Below, piece by piece: positions 58,715 through 64,000 of a stretch of 64,000 nucleotides of DNA. Origin of the DNA: Spiro-02 sp034114085 (lineage in GTDB: Bacteria; Spirochaetota; Spirochaetia; Sphaerochaetales; Sphaerochaetaceae). The stretch lies in contig JAXEWB010000040.1 in assembly GCA_034114085.1 (NCBI GenBank), forward strand, positions 231,748 to 295,747. Direction: 5' to 3'. The translations under genes and the position numbers were made by a program. Position 1 is the stretch's first letter, and every line of letters starts with the position of its first letter. The notes under the pieces are model-generated. The model saw nothing but the letters and a program-made list of their open reading frames with translations, ran no database searches and was not told the origin of the DNA.

Positions 58715-61700
58715 TCATGGGGTATCCGGTGTCGGTGCTCTGCCGATCCAGACTCGAATCCCCTGCGATGTTTTCCCTGCGGTAGGAATCGAGGGTTTCG
58801 TTTCTATGGTCTTTTCGCTGATGGTCGGTTTTCCGACGGGCGGCACATCAACGATAGGCACATCAACGACAGGCTCACTCACAAAATCGCTGGCGATGGA
58901 CTCCTCCGACGTTCGTGGTTGGACTGAAATGACATCCTGTGCGGTCGGTGTCTCTGCTTCAGCGTTCATCATCACCATGGAAGCATCACTGCTGTCCAGC
59001 TTCGTCAACCGTCTCAGATCGTATTCCCTGAGCTGGTTGTTCAACGAATTCGGATCGTCGTAGTGCTTTTCCCTGTGGCTGTTGAACAGCGAGTAGAGCA
59101 CTGGCGAAAGCAACAACGTCAGGAATGCCCCGGTAATCAGACCTCCCGTAAACGTCAGTGCGATGGGTTGCATCATTTCCGACCCTTCGCCGGGGAAGAA
59201 CGCCAACGGGACCATGCCGAGGACCGTGGTCAACGTCGTCATCAGAATCGGGCGCAGGCGACTGCGGGCCGCCTGGAGGCAGGCCTGTTTCACCGGTACT
59301 TTCTCTTTGACCAGCCGGTTGATGCAGTCTACCAGCACGATGCCGTTGTTGACGACGACGCCAATCAGCGCGACGATGCCGACAATCGAGAAGAGCGTGA
59401 AGTCCTGTCCCGTCGTCAGATGAATCCAGATGACACCGATGAGCAACAACGGAATCGTTGCGAAGATGATGAGTGGATCGACCAGACTCTCGAACTGGGC
59501 CGCCATGACGGCGTATACCATGAACAAGGCGAGGACGACGATAATGACCAGAGTAGCGCCATAATCCGCGAACTGGGACATTTCACCGCCTTGGCTGATC
59601 GTTACGCCGTCGGGCAATACCAAATGCTGATCCAGTGCTGCGTCGACCAGAGTCTGGACATCGCTCGCTGCATATCCATCGAGCAACGACGCGGTGACAT
59701 GATTGATGCGCACCTTGTTTTCACGGGTGATCGTCAACGGCGAGGTTCCCGTCGCAAGTTCCGCGAAGCTGTCCAGTCGTACCGTGCCGTTGGTAGCGGG
59801 AACCAACAGGGCGGAAAGCTCCTCGATGGAGGATAGATCCGTTTCGTCAAGCTGGACAATGACATCGTACGTCGTGTCGGAGCTGAACGTCGTGATTTCG
59901 GTGGCGGTCAACCCACTGATCGCCGCTTGGATGGTAGTCGCAAGGGATTTCATGTCAACTCCGAGATCTTGGGCGAGCTTGTGGTCTACCGCGATGGAAA
60001 TTTTGGGTGCGCCATTGTTCAGGTCGCTTTCTATGTTCGTTGTCTGCGGCACATAGGTTGTCAGGATTGAAACGACCTGATCGGCTACCTGCTTGGCGGC
60101 TGTGGAATCCTCAGAATGGATTTCAACATCGATGGCGCTTGAGCTGCCGGGTCCCCGCCCCGCGGAGAACGTCCAAGTGGCGGACGGATCCAACTGTGTC
60201 AGCGGGCGCAATAAGTTCTGGACTTCGGAAGCGCTGGTCGTCTGTTCTGTGATATCGGGAAGCGATACCTCGATACTTCCCTCATTGCCGGAACTTGAAC
60301 CGAACATGCCTCCTGAACCGACCTCTACCATGATGCTGGTCCAACTCCCTTCGGGAAGGGCGTCCATGATCTTCTGTTGCATGTCGAACAGATATTTTCG
60401 AGTGATTTCATCGTCCGTACCAGGCTCCAGCGTGAGCGACAGGGTAACGGAATCATCTGTTCCCATCGAGGGTGTCAGGCTGATGCCGATACCTGAGAAT
60501 TGCATGAAACTGAAAGCCAGCAGCAGCACCAGCAGCAAGATCAGCAGGAATCTACGGTGGAGGAAATATGCCAGAGCCTTTGCATAGGCGTTGCGCATTT
60601 TTTCTTCAAGACTCGCCATCGCGTTGTCAATCCATCGGATCGGGGCGAACCGCAAAGGTTTCTGCGTCCTCGTGTTGATCTTGAGAATGCTACCCGCCAG
60701 GGCCGGTACCAATGTCACCGCTACGAACAGCGAGCTCCCCAACGAGATGCAGACTGTCAGCACCAGATCCTGGAACATCATGCCGATCATCCCTAAATCA
60801 TATTTGTAGACAAGAATAGGAACGAATACACATAATGTCGTGAGCGTGGATGCGACGATTGCGTTGAACATGTTCTTGCTGCCGAGTATCGCCGCGATGG
60901 CTGGCTTCTCCCCCAGCGAACGGTAGGTATATGTGTTTTCCAGGATGATGATGGATGCGTCGACGATCATGCCTATGCCGAGGATCAGTCCGCTCATGCT
61001 CATGCTGTTGATGGAGACACCGAAAACCGACATGACCATCAGCGTAATGAGAATGCAGACCGGCATCGACAACGAGATGATCAGCGTGCTCTTGAAGCCT
61101 CTGAGGAAGAGAAAGATAATGGCGGCGGCGAGCAGGACGCCTTCGACCGCCGACTTGTAGACTTCGTTCATCGACGAAGAAATCATCTCGGTCGAGTCCT
61201 GCTGGATTGAGAGGACGATGCCGTCAGGAAGCTGCGAGTTGATGGAATCCAGTCGTGCGGTAACTGCTTTCGCGACAGTGGTCGCGTTGCTGTCCGATGT
61301 GTTGGTAACGGTCAGCGTTACAACAGGCTCTCCGTTACGGAAAGACGCGCGCCCGCTGATTTCTTCATATTCGACGACCTCCGCGATATCCTGTACCATG
61401 ACAGGAACTCCACCGATTGTAGCGATGACGGTCTCCCTGATTTGGTCCAATGAAGTATAGCGCTCGTCGGTGGCGATCTGGTAGTTCATCCCCTCCTGGG
61501 TGATGGTCCCTCCGGTGCTTTGGATATTACGCGATGCAATGGCGCTGGAGACCTGGCTCAGCGTGATACCGTAGGCTTCCAAACGGTTCGCGGAGACATT
61601 GACATCGTATTCGACGGTCGGGCCGCCGGAAGCGCTCACTTCGGAAACTCCGGAAATACGTTCGATCAGGGGGGCTACGGTATCCTCGGCGATTTGTTGC

Positions 61701-62158
61701 AGCTCTGCCTGAGTCCTGTCGCCGCTGAGTACCAAAGTCATGATTCGGGAATCGCTGGAGATATCCATGCTGATTACTTGGGGAGTTTCAGCCCAGTCCG
61801 GCAACTGCCTGGTGGTTCTGGTGATGATATCGGAGATATCGTCCTTTGCTTCATCGAGGTCGGATCCATAGGCGAACTCCATCATGATCATGCAGCTTTC
61901 ATCCTGTGACCGCGATGTGATCGTCTCAAGGTTTTCCACAGAGCTCAACGCATTTTCAAGGACTTTCGCCACTTGTTGTTCAATTTCCTCCGGGCCTGCG
62001 TCATCGCAAGTGACCATGACCGACAGAATCGGCATATCCACCGAAGGGTAGAGCGCTATGTCAAGCTTGGGGAGGAACACCATCGCGATGACGCAGATCA
62101 ACACGTAGACCATCGTCATCAGTACAGGACGGCGTACCGAGAGTTCAGATATCGTCAT
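58715..62158 (-). CDS. RND efflux pump inner-membrane transporter (HAE1-like)
   Basis: The 1147-residue protein is a resistance-nodulation-division pump with N-terminal helix MTISELSVRRPVLMTMVYVL, two large periplasmic loops and twelve membrane helices. The helix-4 relay reads LGIGMIVDASIIILENTYTY, keeping one Asp where AcrB has two. Helix 10 reads VVNNGIVLVDCINRLVKEKV, with Asn where AcrB has Lys940; this is usual for the swarming/drug (SwrC-like) branch. It exports amphiphilic compounds with proton intake. A C-terminal tail of about 120 residues after the last helix is unusual and contains the repeat VVDVPIVDVPPVG. It is the third gene of the TolC/MFP/RND operon. Confidence 0.95.
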   Translation of the reverse strand: MTISELSVRRPVLMTMVYVLICVIAMVFLPKLDIALYPSVDMPILSVMVTCDDAGPEEIEQQVAKVLENALSSVENLETITSRSQDESCMIMMEFAYGSDLDEAKDDISDIITRTTRQLPDWAETPQVISMDISSDSRIMTLVLSGDRTQAELQQIAEDTVAPLIERISGVSEVSASGGPTVEYDVNVSANRLEAYGITLSQVSSAIASRNIQSTGGTITQEGMNYQIATDERYTSLDQIRETVIATIGGVPVMVQDIAEVVEYEEISGRASFRNGEPVVTLTVTNTSDSNATTVAKAVTARLDSINSQLPDGIVLSIQQDSTEMISSSMNEVYKSAVEGVLLAAAIIFLFLRGFKSTLIISLSMPVCILITLMVMSVFGVSINSMSMSGLILGIGMIVDASIIILENTYTYRSLGEKPAIAAILGSKNMFNAIVASTLTTLCVFVPILVYKYDLGMIGMMFQDLVLTVCISLGSSLFVAVTLVPALAGSILKINTRTQKPLRFAPIRWIDNAMASLEEKMRNAYAKALAYFLHRRFLLILLLVLLLAFSFMQFSGIGISLTPSMGTDDSVTLSLTLEPGTDDEITRKYLFDMQQKIMDALPEGSWTSIMVEVGSGGMFGSSSGNEGSIEVSLPDITEQTTSASEVQNLLRPLTQLDPSATWTFSAGRGPGSSSAIDVEIHSEDSTAAKQVADQVVSILTTYVPQTTNIESDLNNGAPKISIAVDHKLAQDLGVDMKSLATTIQAAISGLTATEITTFSSDTTYDVIVQLDETDLSSIEELSALLVPATNGTVRLDSFAELATGTSPLTITRENKVRINHVTASLLDGYAASDVQTLVDAALDQHLVLPDGVTISQGGEMSQFADYGATLVIIVVLALFMVYAVMAAQFESLVDPLIIFATIPLLLIGVIWIHLTTGQDFTLFSIVGIVALIGVVVNNGIVLVDCINRLVKEKVPVKQACLQAARSRLRPILMTTLTTVLGMVPLAFFPGEGSEMMQPIALTFTGGLITGAFLTLLLSPVLYSLFNSHREKHYDDPNSLNNQLREYDLRRLTKLDSSDASMVMMNAEAETPTAQDVISVQPRTSEESIASDFVSEPVVDVPIVDVPPVGKPTISEKTIETKPSIPTAGKTSQGIRVWIGRAPTPDTP

Positions 62159-62169
62159 GCTTCTTTCTC

Positions 62170-63114
62170 CTATTCAAGTACGTTGACGCTGACGCCGTCG
62201 TTGACGGAGCCGACGGTAATGATCAGGTCTCCTTCTTGTACGCCGGAGAGAATCACAGTACGGGTGTCATTTGCGCTGCCGGTCTGGACGACCCGTCTTT
62301 TCGCCACGCCGTTCTCGACGACATATACGATCTTGTCGTTGAGGAACGTTGATAGGGCCGAGGTCGGGATGGTGATGCAGTCGTCGATGCGTTCTGTAAT
62401 CAAGTCCAGGCTGACGTACATGCCCTCCTTGAGTCCCGTGGTATCGCCGGTAATGTTCAATTCGATGTCCACAGTACGGTTTGTGGTGGATACGGTGGGC
62501 GCTATATAGGTGAGCGTCCCTGTATAGGCGCGATCCGGCCACGCAACGGTAGTAAAGGTGGCGCTCATGCCGTCTTGCAACGTACCGAGGTACTTTTCAG
62601 GAATCCTCGCGGTAATCTTCAGGTTCCTGTCTCCTGCGAGCTGAACGATGGCGGTGTTGGTCGTGACGGTTTCCCCCTCGTTCGCCTTGACCGCGCTAAC
62701 CGTTCCCCCGACAGGCGAGACGACCGCGCTGGCCTTGTACTGCGCGCCTGGCTTGGAGGGGTCTACCATGGCGATGGTGTCCCCGGCTTGTACGGCATCA
62801 CCTTTTTTCACCAGAATCTCAGTGATTTTTCCACCAATGTCGGGGAGAATGTCGATGTCCTCTCCCTCACTGCCGATTTCACCGTTGATCCTCGTTGTCT
62901 TTGAGAATGAACCTGAGCCCGCCTGCTCGACCGATACGTTCACCATTTGGGACTGGTTCATATTGCTTTGTCGGCCAGGCATACCCTGTGTTTCGCGGGA
63001 TGCGCCGCCACCGAGGTTCAACGCGATGGCGATTGCGAGGACGCAGCAGATCGCTACGAGGATGATTGTGATAATCACATCGAATGTGCTTGGTTTTGTT
63101 TTCATGTGTTTCAT
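62170..63114 (-). CDS. RND efflux periplasmic adaptor (membrane fusion protein)
   Basis: The 314-residue protein has an N-terminal membrane anchor (IITIILVAICCVLAIAIALN) and the MFP fold: lipoyl-like domain (GGKITEILVKKGDAVQAGDT then IAMVDPSKPGAQYKASAVVS), beta-barrel part (ATFTTVAWPDRAYTGTLTYI) and the membrane-proximal end (TRTVILSGVQEGDLIITVGS). The alpha-hairpin is very short compared with AcrA. It bridges the RND pump to the outer-membrane factor. Its start lies 24 bases past the TolC-like stop and its stop 11 bases before the RND start, so the three genes form one operon. Confidence 0.95.
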   Translation of the reverse strand: MKHMKTKPSTFDVIITIILVAICCVLAIAIALNLGGGASRETQGMPGRQSNMNQSQMVNVSVEQAGSGSFSKTTRINGEIGSEGEDIDILPDIGGKITEILVKKGDAVQAGDTIAMVDPSKPGAQYKASAVVSPVGGTVSAVKANEGETVTTNTAIVQLAGDRNLKITARIPEKYLGTLQDGMSATFTTVAWPDRAYTGTLTYIAPTVSTTNRTVDIELNITGDTTGLKEGMYVSLDLITERIDDCITIPTSALSTFLNDKIVYVVENGVAKRRVVQTGSANDTRTVILSGVQEGDLIITVGSVNDGVSVNVLE

Positions 63115-63138
63115 TTGCTCCTGATGGTTACGTTTGTC

Positions 63139-64000
63139 TTACAGTGCGGTTGAATATCTGCTCTGCAAAGTCTGAAGGTCGATTTCAAGCAGGGATGCGA
63201 GGCCATAGCAGCTGAGCAGGTGGTTGAGCCGGGTGGACAGGATATCAATCCGTGCGTTGAGCAATGAGGTTCTTGCCGTCTCCAGTTCCTGGTTGGTCAG
63301 CAACCCGGCTTCGAACGCTTCCTCTGATAGGTCGTAGCTGTACTGCGCCGTCTCAAGGTTCTGTTGTTTCAATCGCAGGTTTTCCTGTTGTTGGGTGATA
63401 GTGATAGCCGCTTTTTCAATTGACTGGAGCAGGTCCTCCTGCCCTGACTGAAGCTGGAGCCGGGCGGTTGTGACAGCGTCTTCCGAATCCTTGATCGCCA
63501 GGTTCTGGGTGGTTCCTGAAATATAGGAGCTAAGGGGTACGCTCACCGACACCGAGACTGTGGCGGTGTCCTTGTTGCTGTTATTCTGCTGGGTGGTCGT
63601 CGTCCCGTTGACTATGGTTCCTGTCAGTCCCCAGGAACCTGATACGCTGACCGTCGGGACTCTGTTCAAGAGCTTCGTGGTTTCGCTGTTGTTCTGAGCC
63701 TGCGCCACTGAGTTTTGTAGGGTTCTGACTGTGGTGCTGCCGCTTGAGTATTCCTGGTAGAGCCTCTGTGCGTCGGGCAGCGATAGTTCCACTGTATCGG
63801 GCAATTCCTCCAGTGCGAAGTCCGTTTCCTCGATGCCTGTCATGGCTCGAAAGGATGCGAGCGCCAGTGCCCTGGAGTCCTCGTATTGCTTGAGTTGTAT
63901 CTGTGCCTGTGACACGGACAGCGTGGCCTGGGCCACCGTCAGTTGTGGCGCGAGCCCATTGTCATATCGCTCTTGCGCGACCTGTAGCTGCCGTTGCGCA
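63139..64000 (-). CDS. TolC family outer-membrane factor (5' end beyond window)
   Basis: The frame is open to the right window edge, so only the last 287 residues are visible. They show the outer-membrane efflux protein pattern: AQERYDNGLAPQLTVAQATL in the repeat typical of TolC hairpins, a coiled stretch (STVRTLQNSVAQAQNNSETT), GSWGLTGTIVNG and VSVSVPLSSYISG strand regions, and a second coil (EKAAITITQQQENLRLKQQN) followed by YDLSEEAFEAGLLTNQELET. The protein would complete the tripartite pump with the MFP and RND genes downstream. The signal peptide lies outside the window. Confidence 0.9.
   Translation of the reverse strand, partial: AQRQLQVAQERYDNGLAPQLTVAQATLSVSQAQIQLKQYEDSRALALASFRAMTGIEETDFALEELPDTVELSLPDAQRLYQEYSSGSTTVRTLQNSVAQAQNNSETTKLLNRVPTVSVSGSWGLTGTIVNGTTTTQQNNSNKDTATVSVSVSVPLSSYISGTTQNLAIKDSEDAVTTARLQLQSGQEDLLQSIEKAAITITQQQENLRLKQQNLETAQYSYDLSEEAFEAGLLTNQELETARTSLLNARIDILSTRLNHLLSCYGLASLLEIDLQTLQSRYSTAL

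Noticed and set aside
58740..58770. tRNA-like GACTCGAATCCC sequence
   Set aside because: It is part of the tail of the RND pump gene and has no cloverleaf around it.

Overview
The window reads as a chromosome segment of a Gram-negative, fermentative spirochaete, most likely of the Sphaerochaeta/Treponema group. The assignment is inference. It rests on exported binding proteins whose signal peptides end in FAQGG or AAGTKEA-like sequence without a lipobox cysteine, outer-membrane proteins (a beta-barrel ending in Phe, a TolC-type factor), a bifunctional AdhE, BMP-type nucleoside uptake and several sugar-type ABC systems without their own ATPase. No rRNA, tRNA or CRISPR array was found.

Layout. 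1-478: 3' part of a bile-acid:sodium symporter family gene (minus). 479-1636: non-coding, with a perfect 79-bp duplication and a 16-unit, 20-bp modular tandem array. 1637-10572: a pectin (rhamnogalacturonan) oligosaccharide module made of a giant LacI-sensor/pseudo-kinase/AraC regulator, two LplB/LplC-type permeases, a binding protein and a GH105 hydrolase, closed by a terminator. 10573-11760: repeats and decayed mobile sequence. 11763-16878: nucleoside ABC importer (BMP binding protein, ATPase, two permeases). 17086-24241: candidate small hairpin RNA, MATE exporter, small anchored protein, purine nucleoside phosphorylase, DUF985 cupin, short-chain dehydrogenase, and a coupled metallophosphoesterase/ParB-like pair. 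24003-34801: miscellaneous region with an AbiEii toxin stub, TetR plus membrane protein, flavodoxin, an ABC ATPase pair, twin small secreted proteins with near-identical promoters, an IS200/group II intron scar, an acetyltransferase, MGMT, XRE, MFS and HAD genes. 35003-40151: adhE with a long repeat-bearing leader, then a Gx/NusG-II membrane pair.

40180-41969 is an AT-richer island: an XRE regulator divergent from two tiny genes and a protein resembling microbial poly(ADP-ribose) glycohydrolase but lacking its glycine loop. 42437-46790: an exported protein divergent from two tandem OmpR-type regulators and one histidine kinase. 47194-55020: a seven-gene operon (binding protein, two permeases, CutC, ROK regulator, M81 peptidase, DUF1177) of unknown substrate. 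55504-57545: a paralogue of the 42.4-kb exported protein and a porin-like barrel. 57812-64000: YfcE-like phosphodiesterase and a TolC/MFP/RND efflux operon cut by the window end.

The strongest candidates for undescribed biology are the PARG-like island, the metallophosphoesterase/ParB-like pair, the pseudo-kinase regulator, the twin-promoter secreted proteins and the compact promoter-hairpin-terminator unit at 17.1 kb. Several genes are given a start downstream of the longest possible reading frame, because a Shine-Dalgarno sequence fixes it there.
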